From Arenicola marina (Eukaryota > Annelida > Polychaeta > Arenicolidae), in contig OZ025249.1 of assembly GCA_964019135.1 (NCBI GenBank), positions 3,286,001 through 3,350,000 on the forward strand: 64,000 nt of DNA. The letters are read 5' to 3'. This document shows positions 36,901-51,900 of this stretch, one piece after another. Position 1 is the first letter of the stretch. Each line of letters starts with the position of its first letter. Below the pieces are notes generated by a model that saw only the letters and a program-made list of their open reading frames with translations, was not told where the DNA came from and made no database searches. Made by a program: the position numbers and the translations under genes.

Positions 36901-39900
36901 ATGCCATACAACCCCTTTATATTAGGACTACCTTTCGTTATACTGCATTAAGACAGATTAAATTTATTCCTCTGTGATATAGCTTTTAAATTAAATAAAT
37001 TAAAAACTTATTAAATCAGTTTACTGCTAATTATTATTAAAATTATGAGGTATATATATATTCTTTTCTTTTCAGGGGGACAAGAACAATGGATTTAATG
37101 TGCTTTATAATAATATGAAGCATGGCCATGAATCAAGCAAAGAATTTGCTGATTTCCTCAGAGAAAGGTAAGCAGTTTCTAATTGCAAAGTGGATGTATT
37201 GACATGATTAAGCCTTTCACATAGATATGTTGATTTAGAGAGTGACAGATATCATTATTAGTGGGTATCAGATTTCATTAATCCGAGCTTTATGGTGTAT
37301 AATATAATTTTTCTTATGTATGCGTTGTTATTAATTTGTTGTATCATTGGTTTCAGCTATGCTGTAGAAGAGACCTATGCCAAGCTCTTAGCTAAGTTAG
37401 CAAAGTATGCCAGTGGCTGCACCACAAGAGGGTCAGGGTAAGTACCTGGATAAGGACCAAGTGTCAAGACAATAATAATGGTACCGGTATATCTGAAAGC
37501 ATAGAGCACATAACAAAAAACAGCAGAAGTTAACAGAAGCAGAAGTTAGACAAAATGGATGTTTATCATTCCATGTTAAGACAGGTTTTGTGACAAACTC
37601 CATTGAAAATATTTGTTTAATCCACTCCTTATGAAAAAATCAAAGTATTCCATTTTTCTACAAAATTAATGGTGAACATTACTGATTTTTTTTACCGCAT
37701 GTTGCTTGTTATTTACTTAAAACATTGCAACAAAAAAAAAAAATGTCTCCAGGCTTGCTTTTTTGGAATATGAGGTTGAAAGATTACGATTATAAGATTA
37801 CAAGCATAATACCATAATCTTGATATATCATCAAGCTAGTGTTTTGCAATGTGACCTTGAACCATCCCATCCTAACCCCCTATAGAAACTCAGCATTGTC
37901 ACTTACAGACTTTCGGGGATTGCAAAAAATGAAGAAAAATTGGCCAACGGTCCTGACATTTTGATTTCATGTTATTTGATATGTGAATGGGATTCACATA
38001 AATTATACCAACAAATCTGCCAAAAACTATAACATTACCACCTTATGCATACTGATTTGTTTTTCACTGTTTACCTGTACTTTTATTGTCATTTTCCATT
38101 TTGATCAATACATGTCAAAATTATGTTTAATACACAGTGTAAGTTTTAGCAGTGTGGACCTGTGTTATACCGGCGTTGCTAGCAATGTGTCTCTCTTTGT
38201 CTGGCCAGGTCGTTCAGTCCCTTCTGGCAGGTACTGAAGGTACTGGCTGAGAAGCTGTCTAACCTGCACCTCCAGCTGGTCTATGCCTGGCAGGAACTCA
38301 TGAAAGATGTCCAACGATATACAGACGAGCAGTATAAGAAACAGAAAACGGTAAGCAGTTTTTTTAGGTTTTTTTATGGATCAGTTAAATTCATTCAATT
38401 AATTAAATTAATTACGGAATTAATCAGTAAAATTGTTGTTCTCAACAGACCAACATAAACTTACCGGTAGTAAAATTATAAGCAGGGTTAATGATATGAA
38501 TTAATTGCGTAAAAAATGCTTTATGGGACTTTTCTCCTTTTACTTTCTTCAGCTGAAGGCTTTGCCGAGCACAAGCTTCCTTTTGATAATGGTCTGCTAA
38601 TTATACTGACAGTGTCATCATAATACATTTTGAATAGGTATTTGTAGGCCAATCTGTTTCTTTTTACTAATATACCAGAATAATATGTTGTTAGGTCAAA
38701 GATCAGGAGGCGGGTACCATGGACACAGTGCACTGTATACAACAAACAATAGGCTCCCTACAGAAGGTGAGACACACTCTGGTCCTACAGGTCATCTCAT
38801 CCTGGTCATGATGGCCTACATGTCATTACTTAACCCTGGTCATGGTGGTCTGCCGATCATTACTTAACCCTGGTCATGGTGGTCTGCAGGTCATTACTGC
38901 ACACTGGTCATGATGGCCTACAGGTCATTACTTAACCCTGGTCTTGGTGGTATGCCGATCATTACTTAACCCTGGTCATGGTGGTCTGCAGGTCATTACT
39001 GCACACTGGTCATGATGGCCTACAGGTCATTACTGCACCCTAGTCATGGTGGTCTGCAGGTCATTACTTAACCCTGGTCATGATGGCCTACAGGTCATTA
39101 CTTAACCCTGGTCATGATGGCCTACAGGTCATTACTTAACCCTGGTCATGATGGCCTACAGGTCATTACTTAACCCTGGTCATGATGGCCTACAGGTCGT
39201 TAATTAACCCTGGTCATGATAGCCTACAGGTCATTGCTTAACCATGGTCATGATGGCCTACAGGTCGTTACTTAACCATGGTCATGATGGCCTACAGGTC
39301 ATTACTTAACCCTGGTCATGATGGCCTACAGGTCATTGTTTAACCATGGTCATGATGGCCTACAGGTCATTGCTTAACCATGGTCATGATGGCCTACAGG
39401 TCATTACTTAACCCAGGTCATTACTTAACCCTGGTCATGATGGCCTACAGGTCATTACTTAACCCAGGTCATTACTTAACCCTGGTCATGATGGCCTACA
39501 GGTCATTACTTAACCCTGGTCATGATGGCCTACAGGTCATTACTTAACCCTGGTCATGATGGCCTACAGGTCGTTACTTTACCCTGGTCATGATAGCCTA
39601 CAGGTCATTAATTAACCCTGGTCATGATAGCCTACAGGTCATTGCTTAACCATGGTCCTGATGGCCCACAGGTCGTTACTTAACCATGGTCTTGATGGCC
39701 TACAGGTCATTACTTAACCCTGGTCATGATGGCCTACAGGTCATTGTTTAACCATGGTCATGATGGCCTACAGGTCATTGCTTAACCATGGTCATGATGG
39801 CCTACAGGTCGTTACTTAACCATGGTCATGATGGCCTACAGGTCATTACTTAACCCTGGTCATGATGGCTTACAGCTCATTACTTAACCCTGGCCATGAT

Positions 39901-42900
39901 GGCCTACAGGTCCTTGCATAACCCTGGTTATGATGGCCTACAGGTCATTACTGCACCCTGGTCATGGTGGTCTGCAGGTCATTACTTCACCCTGGTCATG
40001 ATGGCCTACATGTCATTGCTTAACCCTGGTTATGGAGGTCTGCAGGTCATGATGGCCTGCAGGTCATGATGGCCTTCGGGGCATTGCTTAACCCTGGTCA
40101 TGGTAATCTGCAGGTCATGATGGCCTGCAGGTCATTGTTTAACCCTGGTCATGGTGGTCTGCAGGTCATGATGGCCTGCAGGTCATTGCTTAACCCTGGT
40201 CATGGTGGTCTGCAGGTCATTACTTAACCCTGGTCATGATGGCCTACAGGTCATTGTTTAACCATGGTCATGATGGCCTACAGGTCATTGCTTAACCATG
40301 GTCATGATGGCCTACAGGTCGTTACTTAACCATGGTCATGATGGCCTACAGGTCATTACTTAACCCTGGTCATGATGGCTTACAGCTCATTACTTAACCC
40401 TGGCCATGATGGCCTACAGGTCCTTGCATAACCCTGGTTATGATGGCCTACAGGTCATTACTGCACCCTGGTCATGGTGGTCTGCAGGTCATTACTTCAC
40501 CCTGGTCATGATGGCCTACATGTCATTGCTTAACCCTGGTTATGGAGGTCTGCAGGTCATGATGGCCTGCAGGTCATGATGGCCTTCGGGGCATTGCTTA
40601 ACCCTGGTCATGGTAATCTGCAGGTCATGATGGCCTGCAGGTCATTGTTTAACCCTGGTCATGGTGGTCTGCAGGTCATGATGGCCTGCAGGTCATTGCT
40701 TAACCCTGGTCATGGTGGTCTGCAGGTCATTACTTCACCCTGGTCATGATGGCCTACATGTCATTGCTTAACCCTGGTTATGGAGGTCTGCAGGTCATGA
40801 TGGCCTGCAGGTCATGATGGCCTTCGGGGCATTGCTTAACCCTGGTCATGGTGGTCTGCAGGTCATGATGGCCTGCAGGTCATTGTTTAACCCTGGTCAT
40901 GGTGGTCTGCAGGTCATGATGGCCTGCAGGTCATTGCTTAACCCTGGTCATGGTGGTCTGCAGGTCATTACTAACCCTGGTCATGATGGCCTGCATTTTA
41001 CTGGTTACCCGTATTTCATAGCTTAATGACTGTCACTTTTAAGTACGAGGTGGGACATTACGGCTACAATATAGCAGCTCTAGTAGTTTACCCCCGAAAG
41101 TATATTCATTTCACTACCAATGCTCTTGTGTAACTACAATAACTCGCAATCTTTTTTTCGGCAGGCCAAGGAGACTTATCATGCCAGATGTATTGAATAC
41201 GAGAAGCTCAAGAGAGATAATGCCTCGCAGAAGGACATTGAAAAAGTAAGAACTGAGAGCTACATTGATGTGATCAGATTCTCCTACGGATATAAACCTC
41301 TGTGAAAACGTTGAAGCCAGTATATATGTTTTATAATTGCACATTAGCTCCTGTTGAGAAATTTGTGTTTATTGACATCTTTATCTTAAACTCTCATTTT
41401 ATATTTTTCGTTATCAGGCGGAAATAAAGTTCAAGAAAGCAAGTGAGTATGCGAAGTCTTATATTGGGTTTTGAGTTTATACCGATCAGTAATGCTTCAT
41501 GGATGGAAATGACTTTATCATGTTACATTGCGTTAAGTCTGAGTGGGTTTAAGATATGTCATGCAATATTATGTTTTATTTGGTTTAACCTGCGGGTTAT
41601 GAGCTGTCACTTTGACTTTGACTGACCTCTTACTGTTAGTTACTTGTCGTTAGTCCTTATGGGAGTCGACCTCACGTAGTGGCTACCACAGCCTGAGCCG
41701 ACCTCACTTAGTGGCTACCACAGCCTGAGCCTACCTCACTTAGTGGCTACCACAGCCTGAGCCGGCCTCACTTAGTCGCTACCACAGCCTGAGCCGGCCT
41801 CACTTAGTGGCTACCACAGCCTGAGCCGGCCTCGCGTAGTGGCTACCACAGCCTGAGCCGACCTCACTTAGTGGCTACCACAGTCTGAGCCGACCTCACT
41901 TAGTGGCTACCACAGCCTGAGCCGGCCTCACTTAGTGGCTACCACAGCCTGAGCCGGCCTCACTTAGTGGCTACCACAGCCTGAGCCGGCCTCACTTAGT
42001 CGCTACCACAGCCTGAGCCGGCCTCACTTAGTGGCTACCACAGCCTGAGCCGGCCTCACGTAGTGGCTACCACAGCCTGAGCCGACCTCACTTAGTGGCT
42101 ACCACAGTCTGAGCCGACCTCACGTAGTGGCTACCACAGCCTGAGCCGGCCTCACTTAGTGGCTACCACAGCCTGAGCCGGCCTCGCGTAGTGGCTACCA
42201 CAGCCTGAGCCGGCCTCACTTAGTGGCTACCACAGCCTGAGCCGGCCTCGCGTAGTGGCTACCACAGCCTGAGCCGGCCTCACGTAGTGGCTACCACAGC
42301 CTGAGCCGGCCTCACTTAGTGGCTACCACAGCCTGAGCTGGCCTCACTTAGTGGCTACCACAGCCTGAGCTGGCCTCACTTAGTGGCTACCACAGCCTGA
42401 GCCGACCTCACTTAGTGGCTACCACAGCCTGAGCCGACCTCACTTAGTCGCTACCACAGCCTGAGCCGGCCTCGCGTAGTGGCTACCACAGCCTGAGCCG
42501 GCCTCACTTAGTGGCTACCACAGCCTGAGCCGGCCTCGCGTAGTGGCTACCACAGCCTGAGCCGGCCTCACGTAGTGGCTACCACAGCCTGAGCCGACCT
42601 CACTTAGTGGCTACCACAGCCTGAGCCGGCCTCACTTAGTGGCTACCACAGCCTGAGCCGACCTCACTTAGTGGCTACCACAGCATGAGCCGGCCTCACT
42701 TAGTGGCTACCACAGCCTGAGCCGGCCTCACGTAGTGGCTACCACAGCCTGAGCCGGCCTCACTTAGTGGCTACCACAGCCTGAGCCGCAGATCAACAGC
42801 TACTGGGGCCGTATTCAAAATCGCCACTTAGGCTACGCCACTACACTTAGCGCCAAGTGGAAGATTTATCGAGCGATTATCGGGTTTAAAATACATAAGT

Positions 42901-45900
42901 AGTCACCCAAGAAGTGAATTTTCTGAATTAAAAAAGTGCTACAATTTTATTGAAAAGGATTTCTTAATCATGAGCACAACCACAACGAGCTGGTGAGGCT
43001 CAGACACAAATGCACTTTTCGTGCGTAACTTACGAGGGGATTATAAATACAGCCTCTGGAGGGGTTTTAGTAAAAAGTAGGGTAGAACACCAATGTTTGA
43101 TTTCTCTCTTCCTCGTCTACAGATGATGATTACCGGGGATTGGTGGACAAATATGCCAATGTCAGAAATGACTTTGAGACCAAAATGATAGAGTCCTGCA
43201 AGGTATGTTGTAATCGGATACCCTGTTTGGTGCGGTTAGCAGATGTCGGCACGGTACAGTACAGAATGGTGTCTGTCCTAGTAAGCAGAAAACTAAACTA
43301 CTGAAGTATATCAGTCTTCGTTCGGACACACTGTTTCGACTGTGTTTACTTTGCGCTGAATATGTGTAATTATTGTAGCGTACCAATAGATTCTTCGCCA
43401 GTTCATTTATATTTATTAACCCAAACTTCGGAATCTGTGTGTGTATGATGACCTTGTATTTTACAGAGATTTCAAGAGCTTGAAGAACATCACCTGAGTC
43501 AAATGAAGGACTTTGTGGACACGTACACCAAAGCCTGGGAGAACCAACACGCACTCATAGACCAGGTAATCCATCGTAGACCAGGTAATCCATCATAGAC
43601 CAGGTAATCCATACTAGAGCAGGTAATCCATCATAGGCTAGGTAATCCATCATACCGGTAGACCAGGTAATCCATAGACCAGGAAAATAATAGACCAGGT
43701 AATCCATCATAGACCAGGTAATCCATAGGCCAGGAGAATCATAGACCAGGTAACTCATAGATCAGAAATCTTGTGCATCAGGCAAATATTAGACAATCTG
43801 ACTCGTAGACCGCTCCACTCCTACCCTAGATTGTTTGGGGACTAGGTAACTTGCAGACCATGTAACTGACAGATTAGGTGCCTTATGGGCCAGATCCCAT
43901 TTAGACCAGGTTGGTAAGTAACCATGGACCAGGTAGATGTCAGACATGAGCAGTCTCCCACTGTCTTTCTTTTAGTACACCTACCTATTCCAGGGGTTCG
44001 CCTGAAGCTATGTTTCCTTTCCCCCCTGTTCTGCCATTTTCATTGTTTGTAGAAGTTAACAGTTGTATTTAAACAGTCCAGTTTAAAAATAATGCAGTAT
44101 TAATATAATACAGTTCAGTTAATGCCTAGCCTAGGCCTGGGCGTGTGAGTATCGTTGGTTCACTGGGCGGTTGGTGCACTGGGCGGTTGGTTCACCGGGT
44201 GGTTAGTTCATTGGGGGGTTGGTTCACTGGGCCGTTGGTGCCCTGGGCGGTTGGTTCATTGGGCTGTTGGTTCACTGCGGTTGGTTCACGGAGCTGTTGG
44301 TTCACTGGGCGGTTGGTTCACTGAGCTGTTGGTTCACTGGGCGGTTGGTTCACTGAGCTGTTGGTTCACTGAGCTGTTGGCTCACTGGGCGGTTGGTTTA
44401 ATGGTTGTTTCTTGTTCCCCTGCGTTAGGTTCATGACGAGTTCCGGAATAACTGCGCCGACCTGACGGTGGACAAGTTGCTGGAGGCCTTCGTCCAGGGC
44501 AAGACAACCGGCACGGAGAGACCAGGTGAGCGCGGGGCCGGGGCTGGTGAGGGGTGAGGAGACCGGTGGGTGTGTGTGTGGATGTGGGGGGTGGAAGTGA
44601 AAGTATCGTGCCTGATGTGAGCGCAATAGCTGATGTGGGTCACTGATATGCCTTTATGGAAACCAGTAGCCAAATGCCTGATGTGGAGACCGGCGTTGGC
44701 AGCCCTTACATGTGGCCTAATAGGTCACGTGACAGCAGTCGGCGTGTTGTGGTGCTAAGGGGTCACCATCGGTCGGCGTGTTTATTGTGCTAAGGGGTCC
44801 GGTCACCTTCAGTTGTCCTTCCTCCTGACCCCGTGTTATAGAATGGTTTGGGTCTTCTCAGGTTTTGTTACATCGGACGCCCCCCACCCCCACCCTCCCC
44901 TGTAGATGGTCTGGTCTTACCCGACCCGCCACTGCTGTCTGACCCCAGGACACCCGTTCCTGCTACCTGGTATAGGAACACTCCTATAGCGCCAACTCTC
45001 TTTCAACCAGTGTATGCTGTTGGTACCTTGATATATTGGAATTATCCTTCAATAATATCTCTTGTCAAATTTATTATTGACCTAGTGTGGATAGTACTTC
45101 CAACACTTTAAAGAGTAAACTAGTTATAGCCCTGCCATGTAATAAACTGCCTTTGTATTGTCCCCCGACATGGCAGCCCAGTTACTATGGAATGTAACTG
45201 CAGGTATACTACACACGCCGAACAACGCGATTTAATTTGATTCGTTCGTGTTTTATAGTATCTCTATCGTCTTGTCTTTCCTTGTTAGTGCATGCGTCGG
45301 TCAGTTCCACCTATAGTTAATCGTTTTACCGTTTTTTTTTATATTCCGTTGTATAAGAAAAATCTGTGCACTTATGGCGAGCCAGTTGCATGTTTACGTT
45401 TTTTTTAATAAACTGGCCACAATTGGCAAGATGATAGGCTATTTATATCAGATTATGCTCCGTATGTTTTGATCTGACAAGAACTTTTATTAGTTCATAT
45501 TTTGAATCTTTTTGTTCACTTTAATTGTTATTTCTGTGTGTCCGATAGAAACCCGTGTTTTCATGCTGTTTTTTTCCACTGATACGAGTAAGCGATATGT
45601 TACACAGCTATGTAAACTGTTTTTTCATGTGGTGAATCTGCTCATGACGATCGGTTTAGTCTGTCTCCTAATGTCTTTGATCTAAAGTGTTTGCCTAGAT
45701 TCATTCCTCTTTGACATAACTTCGCTCATCACGGATCGTGGACGGCGCACGGTCGTACAATCGAGTTACTCTCCATCCTCTTCCAATTTCTTCCACCTTG
45801 TCCTTTGCTTATAAGGAATGGATATTAAATGTCACTCCCGACATTACCTGCCACCTGTAAATAGCACAATAACCAATGGGGAGATGTCCTTGGTATAGGA

Positions 45901-48900
45901 ACTGATGGCTAAGTAATTGTGGTGTACGCTTGGGTTGTCAAGGTCCCATCGAATTTGAAGACACGGACCTGTCCTCCCTGCCGCCGCCGAGCGGGACGCC
46001 AGACCAGGACAAGAGGGAGTTCCCGGTACTGGAGAAGCCGAAGAAGGAGGGCGGACCGGCAGGTACGTCCACGCTCACACGTCACAATCAACTTATACGT
46101 GGTTGCCACGCTACCGTGGTTGCCACGCAACCGTGGTTGAGTCCTGACTTTCGCGTGTGTGCCAGGCAACCCTCCATGTGTGATAATCAGTCCCGTGGGC
46201 CGCTCTGTTCTGCCCGTTTAGGTCTCCTGGTAGTGTTCTGTGGTTTCCCGGTACACCCTGCTACGTTGTTTATGAAGTAGTCCCACCTCTGGTTTCTAGT
46301 AAAACAGGTGTTGCGTTTGTTGATGTTAATTGTTCACCACGCACAGACGCCTCGCAACACCTCTTTATCTTACGCTCGAACTGCCCCCTGGTGTCTCCCC
46401 GGGGAGGATGGCGTCTTGAGTCAACGCGCTCTCCCCCTGAACTTTGACCCGGTTTTCAATATTGAGGCGATCTTGCAGCAGTCCCGAGCTTCGTGCCGTG
46501 GAATTTGTGCCGGGTTCGCGACATGGTATCCGTGACGTACGCTGTGCGTGGTGAAGAGTTACACTTGTACATTTGATTATCATCAGCCTGTACAAAGGAT
46601 ATTCCGTCGGATGATAAAGTGGCATGGAAGACATTTGCTTCCCATTCTTACTATGTAGAGCGTCGATTAGTATCTTGGTTTTACAAGATGTGCATCTTGG
46701 GGGCTTAAATGGTTTGTAGCTTAACCTGGCATAGGTATATGTATTCTGTCTCGAGAGCCATTTAAGTTTTATTTGCATGTGTTTTAGTTAGGTGTAATGC
46801 CAGAACGGAACATTTTGCGCGCCTTGTATAACTTGTGTCTTCACGACACGCGTAGTAACAATAAATACCCTCTGACCTGTAATTAATTCGCTGTGTTATT
46901 TAATAAAGCAATCAACGTTTATGTTTTTCTCACAAATATTGCTCTATAGGAAATGTCCCGTTCACTTAGCATGCCGCTGTCACACTTTCTGTTGTGATGT
47001 CTGCTTGTTGACACTGGTGGATGTGCCGTGTTGTGTTTAACTGGCTTTGATTGTTGTCACCTTGGTTGCTCGCTAGATGTGTAGACCCCTGTATCCTTTA
47101 TGCTATCCGTATCTTCCCGTTGTATGCAATAGCCTATTTTTACGGCTTTCTGCTGAAAAGTACATATTTTTATGGTGGAAAAATCTTTTGACTGACTTGT
47201 TTCTTCCAAGAACTGAAGAGAGAATTTGATGACTTTGATGTCATTTTCAGACAATACTTCGCAAGGGAGCCCGGAAAACCAGACCAAATCTCTCTCTATT
47301 TTGGACCGGACCCTCCCGCTGAGGGCATCAACTGGCTGTAATTCATAACTATTCACTTCTCGTTACTGGCCCTCATCTCACCCCTCACTCTCACCCTACA
47401 CTGGACTATACAGTAGCTATAGGTCCCCCCCCCCCACGGACCTCGCACCACGCCGCTCTCCATTTATAACGGCTTCTTTTGCTTTGTGGGCCGCGCGCCA
47501 ATAGATTGTAGTGTTATTGTGAGTCTTTATTTGAATGGACACCATAATCGTCCTTATTTATTACTGTTTTCTGTAAGTTACTTTATGGACATTACTTAAA
47601 TTTTTATTTCTCTCGATTTATTGATTCGTTTATGATTTTGTGGCTTACTGCTAAGTTGTACAGCAATTACGCGCATATACTGTGCAATTATTATGTAGGG
47701 GGTAGGGTGGGGGTGGCTATGATTTGTAGGCTATGCCCTGGAGGAAGGTAAAAACACGCTGAAGACTTCATAATGATAACACAGGAGAGTTAAGACAAAT
47801 CCTTTAGTGGTACGGTATTGAATTAAACTGATAAGGTGACAAGAATCCTTTAGAGAGGTCAGTAAGCTCACAACGACAAAGTGCGTTCGACGCTTCCTTG
47901 CCTAACACATCATACGATTTTATACCACTACAAATTGAAGATTATTAATATAATTATATGCACTACAACCTTCATTATGTCTTGTGCTTTTCGTGTTTAT
48001 CATGTGACTCCTTATCCAGACTAATAAGTTTCATTTTCACTAAACGTCTTTATTGCGACGAAAACATTTATTCTGACCAGTCCTTTCCTGTTACAATTAC
48101 TACAACCAATAAATCGTTTTATATATGTATTGAGTTCCATGATCAACCTTAACTATTTTTTATTCTCACTACATTTCTTCCTTACCACTAGATTCTGTAT
48201 CAATACACTTGTTATGCTCACTTTTCTTATTATCACTACATTTCTTCATTGTTACTACATTTCTTTATTCTGACTACAGCCTTATTCTGACCTACAGCTT
48301 TATGCTTTTGTTACTTTGTTGAGAGCCTTTTATCATAGTGTGGATGGTCTTTTGTCACTTCTGGAGAGTCCCTTTAGGACAATATCACGGACAGCTTATT
48401 GTCATCTTACTGAGAGACACTGTACTGAATTCTTGTTGTCATCATACGAAGGGGAAATATCACTGAAAGCTTATCTTACGAAAGCACAATATCACTGAAA
48501 GCTTGTCATCTTACTGAGAGACACTGTACTGAAAGCTTGTTGTCATCTTACGAAGGGAAAGTGTCACTGAAAGCTTAGGATCTTAAGAAAGCACAATGTC
48601 ACTGAAATGTTGTCATCTTACGAAGGGGCAATATCGCTGAATGCTTATTTTTATCTGTCGACGGGACAATGTCACTGAAAGCTTGTTGGCATTATACGGA
48701 AAGGCAATGTCCATGAAAGCTTATTGGCTTCTTACGGAAAGACAAAGTCACTATGAAAGCTTATTGACATCTTACGGAAAGACAGTCACTGAAAGGTTAT
48801 TGGCATCTCACGGAAAGACAAAGTCACTGTGAAAGCTTATTGACATCTTACGGAAAGACAGTCACTAAAAGCTTATTGGCATCTCACGGAAAGACAAAGT

Positions 48901-51900
48901 CACTATGAAAGCTTATTGGCATCTTACGGAAAGACAAAGTCACTCGGCATTCTGCTATCCCCAGAACGTTGTGCAATGTATATGGGCAATGCTGTAGTGT
49001 TCCTATTTTACGAGCGTTTTTCGCATTTATTTCATTTGTCTTGTGACTACCGCTATCCAATGTTTGGCATGCATGTTGCCGGATTGCATGGCGTTGTCTT
49101 CTGTTTAACATGGCGGATGGTCACTCACTGGAGGTCACGTTCAATTAGTTAATTATCGGGAGGTCGGATATTAATTGGTGGATGAGAAGGTGATGGCAAC
49201 ACTAATAAACTATAACAGTATAGTATACTGATATGTGGGCGCTGTAGCCGGCCGGCTTCGCTGTACACCATCCTAACCGATTACAATGGGTATCGCCCAC
49301 TCTTATTAAATCGTTCATCTAATATCACGGTAGGCGTGTAAGTGTCTTATAACCATGCAGACCATAAGACTGCCTTCAGTCGATATTTCTCTATGGAATA
49401 TCGAATGTTTCTCGTGCTTTATGTAGGTGTCGATATCATAAGACTGATTTTCCAACAGGACTTCGCAGTTTTGTCTTGTTTCCTCTTTGCACGTTTTTGG
49501 AAATGCTCACAAGTATTCCAAGCCGCGTACAGTTCAGGCACTATGTGTATTACAGCAACAACTAATCCGTCCACTCACTCACCAAGAGTGTATGCCACGA
49601 AGTATTATCTTCACGGAAACGAGGCTGAAGATGACCTCGCTGTCTGAAACAAAAACAGGTCTTAAACCATTTTTTCTGTTCTTCAGTGCGTTTGTAGTAC
49701 GTTTTATTATGTGTTATCATGGAGAAAGTCACAGCACACATGCAGAGGTTTACCTTGTCCGTTATTATTCACAGGGTTTCTGAAGAGCAGAAAGAAGGAA
49801 AAGAAGAAAAAGAAGAAGGAAAAGGATAAAGAAACGTAGGGACATGGGTCTTATAGTAATCGTTATAATCATTGTAATCATTGCAATCACCTTGGCATGG
49901 CGGTATATAGCCATATAGTACAGCCCAGGACTCGTGCATCATAATACAATAGTTTACAACGGTATACAGTTTAGTGAAGTCTAGCACGGAAGTACATGTG
50001 TTGGTAACAAACGTTCTATATGTCGTGCACGTTTGCTCTCTTTTTTTTTCCAGCATTTTGATACAAATCTATTACTGGCCGTCTAGCATACAATTGTATG
50101 AGCAAAACGGGTTTTTTCTTATGTGTAACTTACGCATTATATGGTACATATGAATTATGTGTTCATGAGACAACAAACAATTCGTCACATATTTCTTCTG
50201 GAAAACCTGCTCCTGGCGTTTTCAAAAAGTGACAAATCCTGGCCCATAGTATACTTTGTTTTTCATGCGCTCTGTGTATTTCCTTCTGAATGCTCTCTCT
50301 CCTGTTGTAGGGAGAGCAACGGGTCAGAGAAGGTGAGTAGTTTTGTTTGCTCTCATTTGTCACTAAAGCCTAAAAGACTCAACGATTATTGTTACTTTTT
50401 ATCATAATGTTACCATTCCATACTACCTTTGAAGTTCTTGCTAATAAGTGTTTACTTGGTAGTTACCTCACGAGGATTATCTCGCAGACACTTAGGTACC
50501 ATTATAAATACATATAACGTGGTGTCTCTTCCCCTCGACAGGGCCAGCCTAAAGTCGACGATTATCTCGCAGACACTTAGGTACCATTATAAATACATAT
50601 AACGTGGTGTCTCTTCCCCTCGACAGGGCCAGCCTAAAGTCGACGAGGATGGATTCAGCATCCGACCAGAAAATGCCTCCGAGCGTATCCTTGTCCACAT
50701 CTTATTCACCGCTAGTCGCTCTCTCGTTCTGCTGCCATCTTGTCTGTCCTGGCTTCATTGCGCCGTCGGTCGCTCCCTGCCGCCTGTATCTAGGTGTATG
50801 TTTCACCCAACCCCATCTCATTATCCCGGGCGGTCTCACCCAACCCCATCTCATTACCCCGGGCGGTCTCACCCAACCCCATCTCATTATCCTGGGCGGT
50901 CTCACCCAACCACATCTCATTATCCCGTGCGGTCTCACCCAACCCCATCTCATTATCCCGGGCGGCCTCACCCAACCCCATCTCATTACCCCGGGCGGTC
51001 TCACCCAACCCCATCTCATTACCCCGGGCGGTCTCACCCAACCCCATCTCATTACCCCGGGCGGCCTCACCCAACCCCATCTCATTACCCCGGGCGGTCT
51101 CACCCAACCCCATCTCATTACCCCGGGCGGTCTCACCCAACCCCATCTCATTATCCTGGGCGGTCTCACCCAACCCCATCTCATTATCCTGGGCGGTCTC
51201 ACCCAACCCCATCTCATTATCCCGGGCGGTCTCACCCAACCCCATCTCATTATCCTGGGCGGTCTCACCCAACCCCATCTCATTATCCCGGGCGGTCTCA
51301 CCCAACCCCATCTCATTATCCCGGGCGGTCTCACCCAACCCCATCTCATTAACCTGGGCGGTCTCACCCAACCGCATCTCATTATCCCGGGCGGTCTCAC
51401 CCAACCCTATCTCATTATCCTGGGCGGTCTCACCCAACCCCATCTCATTATCCTGGGCGGTCTCACCCAACCCCATCTCATTATCCCGGGCGGTCTCACC
51501 CAACCCCATCTCATTATCCTGGGCGGTCTCACCCAACCCCATCTCATTATCCCGGGCGGTCTCACCCAACCCCATCTCATTATCCTGGGCGGTCTCACCC
51601 AACCCCATCTCATTATCCCGGGCGGTCTCACCCAACCCCATCTCATTATCCTGGGCGGTCTCACCCAACCCCATCTCATTATCCTGGGCGGTCTCACCCA
51701 ACCCCATCTCATTGTCCCGGGCGGTCTCACCCAACCCCATCTCATTATCCCGGGCGGTCTCACCCAACCCCATCTCATTATCCTGGGCGGTCTCACCCAA
51801 CCCCATCTCATTATCCTGGGCGGTCTCACCCAACCCCATCTCATTATCCCGGGCGGTCTCACCCAACCCCATCTCATTATCCTGGGCGGTCTCACCCAAC

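Larger units (their letters stand above)
46063..49774 (+). other. FCHO intron 11
   Basis: 3.7 kb; holds the candidate terminal exon near 47.2 kb and the degenerate array near 48.3-48.95 kb. The rest is AT-rich unique sequence. Confidence 0.65.

Noticed and set aside
41120-41305. Independent small gene at exon 6
   Set aside because: It is FCHO exon 6 with chance read-through past the donor.
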